Shown in pieces: positions 1 to 8,499 of a DNA stretch of 64,000 nucleotides. Location: assembly GCA_001570385.1 (NCBI GenBank), contig BBYL01000041.1, forward strand, positions 1-64,000. The letters are read 5' to 3'. The notes under the pieces were generated by a model. The model did no database searches. It worked only from the letters and a program-made list of their open reading frames with translations, and had not been told where the DNA came from. The stretch's first letter is position 1; each line of letters opens with the position of its first letter. Source of the stretch: Microtetraspora glauca. Lineage in GTDB: Bacteria > Actinomycetota > Actinomycetes > Streptosporangiales > Streptosporangiaceae. The position numbers and the translations under genes are program-made.

Positions 1-298
1 CGCCTTCTTTGACGAGGGCGGTGCCGTCGGCCTTGAGGACGCCGATGCGGTCGCCCGCGAGGGCGATCTGGGTGATGTCGGCGTTTTCGGTCACCCAGGT
101 GGCTGACAGGCCGCCTTCTTTGACGAGGGCGGTGCCGTCGCCCTTGAGCACTCCGATCCGGGGCTGGGCGACCGCCGCCGATGCCTGCGCCTGTACGGAC
201 GTCGCCGTGCCCAGCGCGGCCAGCAGCAGACCCGTCGTGCAGGCGAGCGCCGCCCGGTGGGGAGCCCGCCTGCGGCGGGTCGCTGAATCAGTGGTCAT
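1..298 (-). CDS. Secreted repeat protein, C-terminus beyond window edge
   Basis: The reading frame starts at an ATG and runs off the left edge. The N-terminus carries an Arg-rich stretch (TRRRRAPHR) and a hydrophobic core, with a likely signal-peptidase site near AQASA, so export is expected. After the signal, a 37-residue unit (RIGVLK-DGTALVKEGG, then LSATWVTENADIT) appears and begins again after exactly 111 bp, which is visible as a direct repeat in the DNA. Such short beta-rich units suggest a propeller or lectin-like fold; that is inference, and the exact family was not recognised. It is divergent from the TetR gene to its right. Confidence 0.75.
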   Translation of the reverse strand, partial: MTTDSATRRRRAPHRAALACTTGLLLAALGTATSVQAQASAAVAQPRIGVLKGDGTALVKEGGLSATWVTENADITQIALAGDRIGVLKADGTALVKEG

Positions 299-366
299 GA
301 GTGCCTCCGCATCAGATCAGGTGGGTTGCGCATCCACCTAGGCTGGTCACGGAGAGTGTAAATACA

Positions 367-381
367 AACACTCAATGTGTT
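367..381. promoter_or_regulatory. Inverted repeat between divergent genes
   Basis: AACAC-TCAAT-GTGTT is a perfect 5-bp inverted repeat inside an AT-rich patch of the 227-bp divergent region between the secreted repeat protein and the TetR gene. It is a plausible TetR-type operator but short enough to be chance. Confidence 0.3.
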
Positions 382-525
382 CATGCTTTCTGGATCAACA
401 GGCGAGTCGCGTCGTCGCGACGGCGTGGCCGTGTTCGACCGAGGTCGGCGGGGGACCGTCGGAGAAGTAGCGTGCTGCAAAAATACAGTCGACTTCATAT
501 TTGGAGTCTGATTAGATTTCTGCTC

Positions 526-1164
526 ATGACCGAAGGGCTTCGGGAGCGGAAGAAGCGGCAGACGCGTCGGCGCATCGCCGACGTGGCCATCGGCCTGTTC
601 GTGCGAAGGGGTTTCGACCAGGTCACCATCGCCGAGGTCGCGGCGGCGGCGGAGGTGTCGGTGAACACCGTCTACAACTACTTCCAGAGCAAGGAGGACC
701 TGGTCCTGCCGCCGGATCAGGCGTCCCCGGACCGGCTCGCCGACATCGTGCGGCACCGCCGTCCCGGAGAGTCCGCCGCGCTGGCGATGCTGGCCCATCT
801 CCGCGACGAGGTGCGTCACCGCGACCGCAAGTTGGGGCTGACCGAGAACTTCGGCCGCGTCTTCGAGATGATGCGGGCCGCCCCCACGCTCACAGCCCGG
901 CTGGAGGACCTCGGCCGGCAGATGACCGACGCACTTGCCGTCGTCCTCGCCGAGGAGACCGGAGCCGCGCCGGACGACCAGTTGCCCCGCGTGGTGGCCT
1001 GGGAGCTCGGCTGCTTCCACTCGCTGGTCTTCGCCGAGATCGGCAGGCGCACCGCGGCGGGGGAGAAGCCCGACACGATCGCCGAGGCCGTGCTGGATCT
1101 CCTGGAGGTCGTCGAGAGCCTGCTCGGCGAACGCGTCCTCACCTATGCCATACGAAAGGACTGA
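526..1164 (+). CDS. TetR/AcrR family transcriptional regulator
   Basis: This is a 212-residue DNA-binding repressor. The N-terminal helix-turn-helix (about residues 20-60) ends in the classic VNTVYNYFQSKEDL recognition segment, and the rest is an all-helical ligand/dimerisation domain. The start chosen is the ATG opening MTEGLRERKKRQTRRR, which is the usual family beginning; the open frame continues upstream but reads like non-coding sequence. It is followed after 2 bp by a small DUF6204 gene, so the two are co-transcribed. The ligand is unknown. Confidence 0.9.
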   Translation: MTEGLRERKKRQTRRRIADVAIGLFVRRGFDQVTIAEVAAAAEVSVNTVYNYFQSKEDLVLPPDQASPDRLADIVRHRRPGESAALAMLAHLRDEVRHRDRKLGLTENFGRVFEMMRAAPTLTARLEDLGRQMTDALAVVLAEETGAAPDDQLPRVVAWELGCFHSLVFAEIGRRTAAGEKPDTIAEAVLDLLEVVESLLGERVLTYAIRKD

Positions 1165-1166
1165 CT

Positions 1167-1463
1167 GTGTTCAGAGTGACGATCTCGGGCAAGTTCGACG
1201 GGTTGGGCGAAGAGGGCCGGGCCGCCGTCCTGGCGGCGGGAGGCACCGCCTTCACCGAGGCGGGGACCTTCACCCACGACCAGAGCGTTTCGGCGTTCAC
1301 CTTCCGCTGCCAGGTGGCCCCGGGCCCGAACGACGACGAGAACGAGGCCGCCCAGGGGGCGTTCGCGGCGCTGGACGCGCACGGCCACCCGTACAAGGTC
1401 CTCCGCGTCGCCGTGACGGACATGCGGGACATCAAGATCCGTCGGAAACACCGGCGGGACTGA
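1167..1463 (+). CDS. DUF6204 family protein
   Basis: A 98-residue cytoplasmic protein starting at GTG (MFRVTISGKFDGL). The opening FRVTxxGxFDGL and the central FTFRCQVAP, followed by a basic tail (KIRRKHRRD), match the small actinobacterial DUF6204 family as I remember it. No catalytic motif is visible and the function is unknown. It lies 2 bp after the TetR gene, so it is probably regulated by it or co-expressed with it. It converges on the ATPase gene with only 5 bp between stops. Confidence 0.75.
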   Translation: MFRVTISGKFDGLGEEGRAAVLAAGGTAFTEAGTFTHDQSVSAFTFRCQVAPGPNDDENEAAQGAFAALDAHGHPYKVLRVAVTDMRDIKIRRKHRRD

Positions 1464-1468
1464 GCCGG

Positions 1469-2221
1469 TCAGCCGCCGCCGATATCGCCGTCGCCGTCGT
1501 GACTGAGGACGTGCCGCAGGTAGAAGTCCGGCTTGGCCAGGTAGCGCCGCCAATGGTCCACCACCTGCAACTTCTCCCATTGGATGGTGTGGATCCCGTT
1601 GTCGTCGAGCTCCAGGATCTGCGCGCCGGGAAGACTCGCCAGGATCGGCGAGTGGGTGGCGCACACGATCTGCCCGCCCTCCGCGGCCACGCGGTCCATG
1701 AGCCCGACCAGCCGCAGGCACGAGCCGAACGACAACGCCGCCTCCGGCTCGTCCATGAGGTAAAGCCCCGGCCCGGCGACCATGCGGTCCAGCACGGTGA
1801 AGAAACCCTCGCCGTGGGACTGCTCGGTGAGGTCCTCCTCCCAGAAGCCGTACCGGCCGGACACGTTCTGCCCGAGGTTGAACAGCGTCTCGGCGCGGAA
1901 GAAGAACGCCCGCCGCTTGAGCCGCGGCCCATGGACGAGCCGCCTTCCCGTGGTGGTCAGCTCGGCGTCGAGCACCTCCCCGAGCGGAGTCGCCGGGCCG
2001 GTGCTGGAGTACCGGGTTCCCGCCTTGCCGCCTCCTGAGCTGATGCCGCACACGTCGGCGATCGCTTCGACGATCGTGGACTTGCCGGAGCCGTTCTCGC
2101 CGACGAGGAACACCACCGGCGCCGTCAACCGCACCCCGCGGGTCAGATGCCGTACGGCCGGGAGGGTGAACGGCCATTCGTCCGGTACGCGGCCGGGGAC
2201 GCGCAGACGGCTGAGCAGCAT
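1469..2221 (-). CDS. AAA/ABC-type predicted ATPase
   Basis: A 250-residue stand-alone nucleotide-binding protein. Walker A is GENGSGKST (41-49), an ABC-like signature QSHGEGFF lies near 135, Walker B with catalytic Glu is LYLMDEPEAAL (153-163), and the switch His is in CATHSP (190). This is the AAA_21/AAA_15 architecture, related to SMC/ABC ATPases but without membrane domains. A strong GAGGAGG site precedes the ATG. Relatives act in DNA repair, defence or unknown roles; no partner gene is adjacent, so the function is unassigned. Confidence 0.85.
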   Translation of the reverse strand: MLLSRLRVPGRVPDEWPFTLPAVRHLTRGVRLTAPVVFLVGENGSGKSTIVEAIADVCGISSGGGKAGTRYSSTGPATPLGEVLDAELTTTGRRLVHGPRLKRRAFFFRAETLFNLGQNVSGRYGFWEEDLTEQSHGEGFFTVLDRMVAGPGLYLMDEPEAALSFGSCLRLVGLMDRVAAEGGQIVCATHSPILASLPGAQILELDDNGIHTIQWEKLQVVDHWRRYLAKPDFYLRHVLSHDGDGDIGGG

Positions 2222-2330
2222 GCGTTACCTCCTCACCCATGAGCCGTGTGACGTCGACGAATCCGCCGACCGGCCACCGCAAGCATCCCGTACGCGAAAC
2301 GAGTGACGGGAAGCCGCCCTCCCGACCGGC

Positions 2331-3878
2331 TCAGCGGGCGCTGCCGAACCACCGCTCCAGTGCCGCGCGGAGGGCCGCTCGCTCCTCCGGACCGGGATGG
2401 GGCGAGGTGGAGGCCCAGGCGACACAGCAGTCCGGCCGCAGCAGCAGGGCGGCCGGGGCGGCGGGGTCGTCACAGCCTGCGGCGACGGCGTCCACCCGGT
2501 CATGCCATCCGGACAGCTCCGGGATGAACGACGCGCCCTCGGTCAGGTCGAGCAGCAGCGGACGGGCGTTCGTCGTCAGGTCGGCGAGCCGTACCGGGCC
2601 GTTCCCGGTGTCCAGCGGCAGGTCGGGCGCCCATCGGCCGGCCAGGGGGTGCCCGTCACCGGGTCCCATGTCGTAGCGGATGTCTGCGCCCGACATCAGG
2701 TCGGCGATGCGCTGAATGTTCCGCCGATCGCCGAGCAACTCCGCGAACAACACGCGTAGCGCGGTGACCTGGCTGCCCGGGGCGATGAGGGCGGACTGGG
2801 CCTGGGTGTGCATGACCACCCGATCGGCGGCCGGTCGCCGTTCGGTCTCGTAGGTGTCCAGCAGGCCGGGAGGGGCCCAGCCGTGGACCTCGGCGGCGAG
2901 CTTCCAGCCCAGATTGACCGTGTCCTGCAGGCCCAGGTTCAGCCCGGGGCCGCCGATCGCGGAATGCACGTGGGCGGCGTCACCGACCAGCAGCACCCGA
3001 CCGTCCCGGAACCGGTCGGCGATCCGGGTATTACCGCCGGTCAGCCGGCGCAGCATGTGTGGCCCCTGCCCCTCGGGCGGGCCGAGGGGCAGGTCCGTCC
3101 CGAGCACCCGGCGTACGCTCCGCCGCAGCTCGTCGAGGGTCAGCGGACCGTCGTCGGCCGCGGCCGGGTCCCACTCCGTCGTGGACACCAGCGATCCTGA
3201 CGGGAACGGCGCGTACACGAACAGTCCGCGTTCCGTGCGGTGGTGCATGAACGGCGGGACGGGTCCGTATCCGGGAACGTCGAGCCCGCCGGTGGCCGGG
3301 TCGATCAGCGAGGCCGGCACGGAGGCGTGCGCGGTGCGGGACACCGTGTCGTCCGTGGTCACTCCGGGGAAGTCGATGCCGGACAGCTTGCGGGTGAGGC
3401 TGCGTCCACCGTCCGCGCCGACCAGGAAGCGTGCGCGCAGCCGGTAGGGGCCGTCAGGCCCCGCGACGTCGAGGGTGACCGCGTCGGCGTTCTGGTCCAG
3501 CCCGGTGAGCTCGTGCCCGCGGCGGATCTCGACGCCCAGCTCGATGGCCCGCTCCTCGAGGGCCTGCTCGATGCGGCGCTGCGGTACGGGCAACCCGTAG
3601 AGCGGATTGTCCTCAAGAGTGCTCAGGTCCAGTGGCAGCGCGCCGAACACGAAGCTCGGCCCCGGGCGCGGAGGTTCGGTGCTGCCGGTGAGGCGCCGGT
3701 ACAGGCCGCGGCGGTCGAGCATCCGCACCACCTGGCCGACCAGGCCGTTGGCCCGGTTCTCCTCGGTGCGCTCGGGCAGCTGCTCCAGCACAAGCGGGCG
3801 TACTCCGGCCAGGCTCAGCTCGCAGGCCAGCATCAGCCCGTTGGGGCCGGCTCCGGCGATGATGACGTCGGAATACAT
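2331..3878 (-). CDS. FAD-dependent aromatic monooxygenase
   Basis: A 515-residue class A flavoprotein hydroxylase of the PHBH/rifampicin-monooxygenase type. The FAD-binding GAGPNG lies at 9-14, the DG motif GADGG at 154-158, and the second FAD motif GDAAH at 299-303, followed by GGPGLNLGLQD. The C-terminal part is a thioredoxin-like extension (about 400-515), as in antibiotic-modifying and polyketide hydroxylases. NAD(P)H and O2 would be co-substrates; the organic substrate is unknown. GGAGGA precedes the ATG. A TetR gene lies upstream on the same strand across a repeat-filled 588-bp gap and is a likely regulator. Confidence 0.9.
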   Translation of the reverse strand: MYSDVIIAGAGPNGLMLACELSLAGVRPLVLEQLPERTEENRANGLVGQVVRMLDRRGLYRRLTGSTEPPRPGPSFVFGALPLDLSTLEDNPLYGLPVPQRRIEQALEERAIELGVEIRRGHELTGLDQNADAVTLDVAGPDGPYRLRARFLVGADGGRSLTRKLSGIDFPGVTTDDTVSRTAHASVPASLIDPATGGLDVPGYGPVPPFMHHRTERGLFVYAPFPSGSLVSTTEWDPAAADDGPLTLDELRRSVRRVLGTDLPLGPPEGQGPHMLRRLTGGNTRIADRFRDGRVLLVGDAAHVHSAIGGPGLNLGLQDTVNLGWKLAAEVHGWAPPGLLDTYETERRPAADRVVMHTQAQSALIAPGSQVTALRVLFAELLGDRRNIQRIADLMSGADIRYDMGPGDGHPLAGRWAPDLPLDTGNGPVRLADLTTNARPLLLDLTEGASFIPELSGWHDRVDAVAAGCDDPAAPAALLLRPDCCVAWASTSPHPGPEERAALRAALERWFGSAR

Positions 3879-3899
3879 CGGAGGTCCTCCTCGGACGAC

Positions 3900-4183
3900 G
3901 GGAACAGGACAGCAGGGAACAGACGGTGGATCAGGGCACAGACAGTGCGGTCAGGTGCGGTAACGGAGGGCACAGACAGGCACCGAGCAGGCACGCGCGG
4001 GAAGGTGCGGGCACGCGCGGGAACAGCCCTCGGGTCAGGTGCGGTCAGGAGCGGGAACAGAGCGCAGACAGTTATGGACAGTCACGGATAGGCGTGCGCG
4101 GACATGCGCGGGAACAAACGCTCGGGTCGGGTGCGGGAACAGAGCACGGGCAGGTACGACACGACGGACAGGCTGCGGGAACA
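3900..4183. repeat. Degenerate repeat array, seven GGGAACA cores
   Basis: The 588-bp gap between the FAD monooxygenase and its upstream TetR gene has no convincing gene. It contains seven exact GGGAACA heptamers, starting at 3900, 3915, 4019, 4053, 4110, 4135 and 4177. Several extend to GCGGGAACAGAGC followed by GGGCAGGT, and near-variants GGGCACAGACAG also occur. The spacing is irregular. About 0.02 copies of a given heptamer would be expected in this length by chance. Open frames crossing it are Arg/Gly/Gln-rich and repetitive, so I do not call them genes. Confidence 0.7.
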
Positions 4184-4466
4184 GAGCGCGGGCAGGTCGG
4201 GGGAGCGGAGCCGCGGGGCAAACTCGGAGGAAAGCGCGAGAGTCGGGCCCGCCACGCGGACGCAGGACATGGGACGGATAGGGGGACGGGCGATGGACTC
4301 GGCGAACAAGGCCACACCTGATGTTTCGTCAGGCGCTCGGTCCCGCAGCCCCCGGTAGCTCGGCGGATGTCGGGGGCTGCCGGGAGACGTTCGCCCGGCA
4401 TTCTTTGGGGTGATCGTGGGCTGCCCGGCAGGGTGGCTCGCGGTCCGGATGGCTCGCTGGTCGGGG

Positions 4467-5072
4467 TCAGGGAACCGGCAGCCCTTGGAAGAGTCGGTGG
4501 AGCGCGTCGCGGAGGATCCCGGCGATCGGAACAGGCGGGTCGGCCTGCAGCCACCGCTCCATGGCCACCCGGATGGCGGCCCCGACCACACCGGCCACCA
4601 ACTGTGGATACAGGTCGAGGGCGGCGTCGGTTCCCGTGCGCTCGGCGATCGCCGCCGCGAGTTCGGCTTCGGCGGCCGCGGCGGTCTTGGAGAACGCACC
4701 CATCAGTGACGGCTCCGTGATCATCAGACGGACCCCGTCGATCCATTGCCGGTCGGGGACTCCCTCGCCACCGCCTTCCTGTCCGAGCGCGAACTGTGTC
4801 AGGGCCGCGTTGGTGATGGCCTCCCACAGCGGTTCCGACGCCGGTCGGGCGCGGAGCTCCACCGCGATCAGCCGCGCACGGTCTTGGTGCCGGGCGGCGA
4901 TGGCCTCGCCCTTGCTGGAGAAGTAGTTGTTGAAGGTGCGGGGGGATACGCCGACCTCGGCGGCGATGTCCTCCACTCGAACGTTGTCCAGTCCGCGCTC
5001 CACGGCGAGGCGGATGGCGGCCCAGCTCAACGCGATGCGGGTCTCCTGCTTCTTGCGCTCGCGCAACCCCAT
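4467..5072 (-). CDS. TetR/AcrR family transcriptional regulator
   Basis: A repressor of about 201 residues. Its N-terminus GLRERKKQETRIAL leads into the helix-turn-helix (VRVEDIAAEVGVSPRTFNNY, then FSSKGEA), and the C-terminal domain resembles the MftR-like group (PLWEAITNAAL). I start at the second ATG because AAGGTGAG lies six bases upstream; an in-frame ATG at 5093 lacks a ribosome site. It probably controls the FAD monooxygenase downstream on the same strand. Confidence 0.88.
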   Translation of the reverse strand: MGLRERKKQETRIALSWAAIRLAVERGLDNVRVEDIAAEVGVSPRTFNNYFSSKGEAIAARHQDRARLIAVELRARPASEPLWEAITNAALTQFALGQEGGGEGVPDRQWIDGVRLMITEPSLMGAFSKTAAAAEAELAAAIAERTGTDAALDLYPQLVAGVVGAAIRVAMERWLQADPPVPIAGILRDALHRLFQGLPVP

Positions 5073-5429
5073 GCGCTCACCTTCGGTGCCCATGATGTCG
5101 ACCCTAGCACTTCTTGCGTCCTCCGCAAATCTGCTTAATCGGAAATGTTGCTGAGCGCGCAGCTTGCGGGACGTGCTGTTTGAGGCGTCTGCGGGCCTAT
5201 GGCGAGTTCATGGGCGATGCGATCCCTGGAGCGGCTGGCCGGAAACTGCGGAGGCGTCGGGTTAGAGGAGCTTGGAGAGGGTGCGGAGGCTCTTGCGAGG
5301 TGTCGCGGGGCATGGAGTCGCGCGTCATGGTTCCCGCATGCGTCCGCCCCGGACGGCCGGTGACATCGCTGACATCGGCCGCCGGGGCGGTGGCGCTTGG
5401 TAACGATATTTCGGGGTTAACGGGATCGG
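5073..5429. other. Intergenic stretch, hairpin only
   Basis: About 360 bp between the TetR gene and the STAS gene. Apart from the hairpin listed separately and the TetR promoter area (AT-rich around 5110-5150), I see no gene or repeat here. Confidence 0.6.
5344..5390 (-). terminator. GC-rich hairpin terminator after STAS gene
   Basis: CCGCCCCGG-a-CGGCCG pairs with CGGCCG-CCGGGGCGG (15 bp with one bulged A) around a 16-nt loop. It lies about 40 nt past the STAS stop on the minus strand. The loop contains a tandem TGACATCG. No U-tract follows, as is common in actinobacteria. Confidence 0.6.
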
Positions 5430-5825
5430 TCAGGGGCGGGACGGCGTCCAGGGCCACCCGAGGCCGTCCCCCCGGAAGGGCATGGAACGGATCGGCTCCC
5501 AGCCGGGCTTCTCGCATGGTTCGAGCTCGTGATCGAGACCCACCGCGGCGAGGAGTCGCTCGACGACGTGCGGGACGTGCGTCAGGACGAACGTGCCACC
5601 CTGCTCCCTCGCGTGCTGCTTGATCGGGATCAGAGCGCGTATGCCCGCGCAGTCCATGAACGACACATCGCTCATGTCCACCTCGATCTTCGGGACCGAC
5701 GCCTGCTGGATGACGCGGTCGAGCGTGTCCCACAGGATGCCCGTGGTCGTCAGGTCGATCTCCCCGTACGGATGGATGACAGCGTGGGGGCCTTCGGCTT
5801 CCACCGCAACGTCCAGCCACACCAT
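5430..5825 (-). CDS. STAS-domain anti-sigma-factor antagonist-like protein
   Basis: A 131-residue single STAS domain (about 5-105), related to SpoIIAA/RsbV-type antagonists that bind anti-sigma kinases. The core VDMSDVSFMDCAGIRALI is clear. The usual phospho-acceptor site MDSSG reads MDCAG here, so the phosphorylated Ser is Ala. This variant could not be switched by a SpoIIAB/RsbW-type kinase at that site. The ATG chosen has GGGAGG five bases upstream; a GTG lies one codon earlier. The C-terminal Trp/Pro-rich tail (GWPWTPSRP) is unusual. No partner kinase is adjacent; an HATPase protein lies at 42.1 kb. Confidence 0.85.
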   Translation of the reverse strand: MVWLDVAVEAEGPHAVIHPYGEIDLTTTGILWDTLDRVIQQASVPKIEVDMSDVSFMDCAGIRALIPIKQHAREQGGTFVLTHVPHVVERLLAAVGLDHELEPCEKPGWEPIRSMPFRGDGLGWPWTPSRP

Positions 5826-5960
5826 CACGACCTCCCTGGGTCGGCTTTGGATGTTTGCGGGGGTATGTCTCCTTCGTAGCAGGGAAGTCGGCGCGCCGCC
5901 TCCTCGTCATTCTCCCGAGCTGGTAAAGGCTCTGTCGGTCGTCCGCGCCGCCGCGACCCC

Positions 5961-7151
5961 TCAGACGAGCGTTCGGAAGAACTCCCGTACGTCGCCGACG
6001 AGCAGGTCGGGGGCCTCCAGAGCCGCGAAGTGGCCCCCGCGCCCGAACTCCGACCAGCGCACCACGTTGTGCACCTTGTCGGCGAACCGGCGGATGGAGA
6101 AGTCGGTGGTGAACACCGCGACGGCGGTCGGCGTGGTCGAGCGCTCCCTCGGCGCCCACATGCCCGGATCGGTGAACCGCTCGTAGTAGGTGTGTGCCGC
6201 CGAGCCCGCCGTACAGGTGAACCAGTAGACGCTCACGTCCGTCAGGATCCGGTCGCGGTCCACGGCGTCCTCGGGCAGCTCGGCCGCCGGATCTGTCCAC
6301 TCCCGGAACTTCTCCACGATCCAGGCGAGCTGCCCGGCCGGCGAGTCGACGAGGGAGTGCGCGATCGTCTGCGGCCGGGTTCCCTGGAGTTGCATGTACG
6401 CGCCCGACCGCTCCTGCCACTCCTTCATGGCCGCCAGCCGCGCGCGCTCCTCCTCGGTCAGCGCGGCCATGTCGGCGGGGTCGCCGGTCGGGAAGGTCAC
6501 CAGAGCGTTGACGTGGACCCCGATGACCCGATCGGGTGCCACGGTGCCCATCCGCGGGGCGACGAAGGCCCCCACATCGCCTCCTTGCACGCCGTACCGG
6601 TCGTATCCGAGCCGGGCCATCAGCTCGACGAGCGCCTCGGCGGTGCGCCCGTCGGTCCAGCCCGTGCCCGGCAGCGGCCCGGAGAACCCGTAGCCCGGCA
6701 GGGACGGGATCACCAGATGGAAGGCGTCGGCGCGGTCACCGCCGTGCGCCACGGGGTCGGTGAGCGGCCCGATGACGTCGAGGAACTCCACGACGGAACC
6801 GGGCCAGCCGTGAAGCAGCATCAGCGGGGTGGCGTCGGGCTCGGCGGAACGCACGTGCAGGAAGTGCACGTTCACCCCGTCGATCGTGGTGGTGAACTGC
6901 GGATAAGTGTTGAGCGCCTTCTCATGGGCCCGCCAGTCGTATTCGTCGGCCCAGTAGTCGGCGAGGCCGCGGAGATATGCGGTCGGGACGCCCCGCTCCC
7001 AGCCGGTCCCCGGCAGGTCGGAGGTCCACCGGGTGCGGGCCAGCCGTTCGCGCAGATCGTCGAGCTCGCCCTGCGGGATGTCGATGCGATAGGGCCGGAT
7101 CTCGGCGCCGGCGGCGACCCGCTGGGGGGAGGTGTTGTCGCTGTTCGTCAT
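5961..7151 (-). CDS. Epoxide hydrolase, alpha/beta-hydrolase fold
   Basis: A 396-residue protein with an N-terminal EHN domain (about 17-125) followed by the hydrolase core, as in microsomal-type epoxide hydrolases. The oxyanion motif HGWPG (114-118), the nucleophile Asp192 in GGDVGAF and the catalytic His374 in GRGGHFAA are all present. It would open epoxides to diols via an alkyl-enzyme ester. The start MTNSDNTSPQR is chosen because the open frame upstream runs into the divergent regulator's promoter. The gene is divergent from a WYL regulator with an inverted repeat between them, the usual layout for a regulated detoxification enzyme. Confidence 0.92.
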   Translation of the reverse strand: MTNSDNTSPQRVAAGAEIRPYRIDIPQGELDDLRERLARTRWTSDLPGTGWERGVPTAYLRGLADYWADEYDWRAHEKALNTYPQFTTTIDGVNVHFLHVRSAEPDATPLMLLHGWPGSVVEFLDVIGPLTDPVAHGGDRADAFHLVIPSLPGYGFSGPLPGTGWTDGRTAEALVELMARLGYDRYGVQGGDVGAFVAPRMGTVAPDRVIGVHVNALVTFPTGDPADMAALTEEERARLAAMKEWQERSGAYMQLQGTRPQTIAHSLVDSPAGQLAWIVEKFREWTDPAAELPEDAVDRDRILTDVSVYWFTCTAGSAAHTYYERFTDPGMWAPRERSTTPTAVAVFTTDFSIRRFADKVHNVVRWSEFGRGGHFAALEAPDLLVGDVREFFRTLV

Positions 7152-7170
7152 GTCTCCGACCGTACGAGCC

Positions 7171-7195
7171 ATTGGTGTCAGGTTCAGGCACCAAT
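7171..7195. promoter_or_regulatory. Palindromic operator between epoxide hydrolase and WYL regulator
   Basis: ATTGGTG-TCAGGTTCAGG-CACCAAT is a perfect 7-bp inverted repeat with an 11-bp spacer. It sits in the 72-bp gap between the two divergent starts and probably binds the adjacent WYL regulator. Confidence 0.6.
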
Positions 7196-7223
7196 CGGCC
7201 TCATGGTGCGGCACGATGAGCAC

Positions 7224-8201
7224 ATGCTGGAGACATCGGCTCGACTGCTTCGCCTGCTCTCCCTCCTGCAGTCGCGCGGCGACTGGACCGGCGCCGAACT
7301 CGCCGAGCGGCTCGGGATCGGCCTGCGGACCGTTCGGCGGGACATCGACCGGCTACGCGACCTGGGCTATCCGGTGGACGCCACGCCGGGAGTCGCGGGC
7401 GGGTACCGGCTCGCCGTGGGCGCGTCCCTGCCGCCGCTGCTGCTCGACGACGAGGAGGCGGTGGCGGTGGCGATCGGGCTGCGCACGGCCGCGACCGGCG
7501 GGGTGGCCGGACTGGAGGAGAGCTCGGTTCGCGCCCTGGCCAAGCTGGAACACCTGCTGCCGTCGCGTCTCCGGCACCGGGTGACCGCCTTCCGGGCGAC
7601 GACCGTGCCGCTGGTCGGGCCGGGACCGGCGGCCGAGGCGGTGGATCCCGACCTGCTGACCGCCGTCGCGGCGGCCTGCCGGGACCGGCGTCGGCTCCGC
7701 CTGCGGTACCCCGGACGTGACGGCGTCACCGTCCGGAACGTCGAGCCGCATCGCCTGGTCCATACGCCCCGCCGCTGGTACCTGCTGGCCTGGGATGTGG
7801 ACCGCGCCGACTGGCGGACCTTCCGCCTCGACCGGATCGAGGGGCCGCCCGGCCCGCCGGGGTCCCGATTCACGCCGCGCACCCCTCCGCACGACGACGT
7901 GGCCGGGTACGTCTCACAGGCCATCTCGTCGGCGCCGTACCGCTACCGGGCCCGTATCCTCTTCCACGCGCCCATCGAAGCCGTGGCCCGGCGCTCCTCA
8001 CCCGCGGCGGGACGGCTGGAGGCCGTGGACGCGGACACCTGCGTGCTGCACACCGGCTCCGACTCCCTCGACAATCTCGCCCTCTACGTCGCCGTCAAGG
8101 GCTTCGACTTCCAGGTCCTCGACCCGCCCGAACTCGTGCCGGTGCTCCGAGCCCTGTCCGACCGGCTCCGCGCCGCCGCCGAGGCCGGGAACCACGGCTG
8201 A
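7224..8201 (+). CDS. YafY-type HTH/WYL domain regulator
   Basis: A 325-residue regulator with an N-terminal winged helix (MLETSARLLRLLSLLQSR to about residue 60, with GLRTVRRDIDRLRDLG as the recognition part). The WYL domain carries RWYLLAWD near the middle, and a WCX-like C-terminal region follows. WYL domains sense nucleotides or small ligands. The start was chosen by the family's usual opening; an ATG seven codons upstream is possible. It is divergent from the epoxide hydrolase and probably controls it and itself through the palindrome between them. Confidence 0.9.
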   Translation: MLETSARLLRLLSLLQSRGDWTGAELAERLGIGLRTVRRDIDRLRDLGYPVDATPGVAGGYRLAVGASLPPLLLDDEEAVAVAIGLRTAATGGVAGLEESSVRALAKLEHLLPSRLRHRVTAFRATTVPLVGPGPAAEAVDPDLLTAVAAACRDRRRLRLRYPGRDGVTVRNVEPHRLVHTPRRWYLLAWDVDRADWRTFRLDRIEGPPGPPGSRFTPRTPPHDDVAGYVSQAISSAPYRYRARILFHAPIEAVARRSSPAAGRLEAVDADTCVLHTGSDSLDNLALYVAVKGFDFQVLDPPELVPVLRALSDRLRAAAEAGNHG

Positions 8202-8499
8202 ACGGCAGCGGCGGAGGACGACGCGGCGCGGTACGGGTGCTCCGCTGTCCGTGCTGTCAGCAGCTGTCTGAGCCGCCTTCGCCTCCGCTCGGGCTCGCCG
8301 CTCCCTGCGGAAGGAGTTCGCCTCCGGGGCGGGTCAGCCCCTCGTGACGGTACCGGAGTGCGGCACAAGGCCCGGCCCCGGGAGACTCAGAGGTCGTCCT
8401 TCGAGGGAGGCGGCAACGGAGCCTCTGACGTGCGGTGATGTCGAACGGCATCGGCCCGGCGGGTTCGGCTGCCGCCCGGTGCCGTTCTATGTTCGGAGA
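8202..8499. other. Intergenic gap before selA, nothing recognised
   Basis: About 300 bp without a convincing gene. I looked here for tRNA-Sec, which often neighbours selA, but saw no long-variable-arm tRNA with a UCA anticodon on either strand. Confidence 0.5.

Noticed and set aside
112..140. CRISPR-like direct repeat at the left edge
   Set aside because: The repeat is in frame, with a 111-bp (37-codon) period inside a secreted protein.
3926..4321. 131-codon open frame across the repeat region
   Set aside because: Composition is repetitive Arg/Gly/Gln/His with no domain and no ribosome site; it follows the DNA repeats.
8202..8499. Possible tRNA-Sec gene next to selA
   Set aside because: No ~95-nt tRNA shape with a UCA anticodon and long variable arm was found on either strand.
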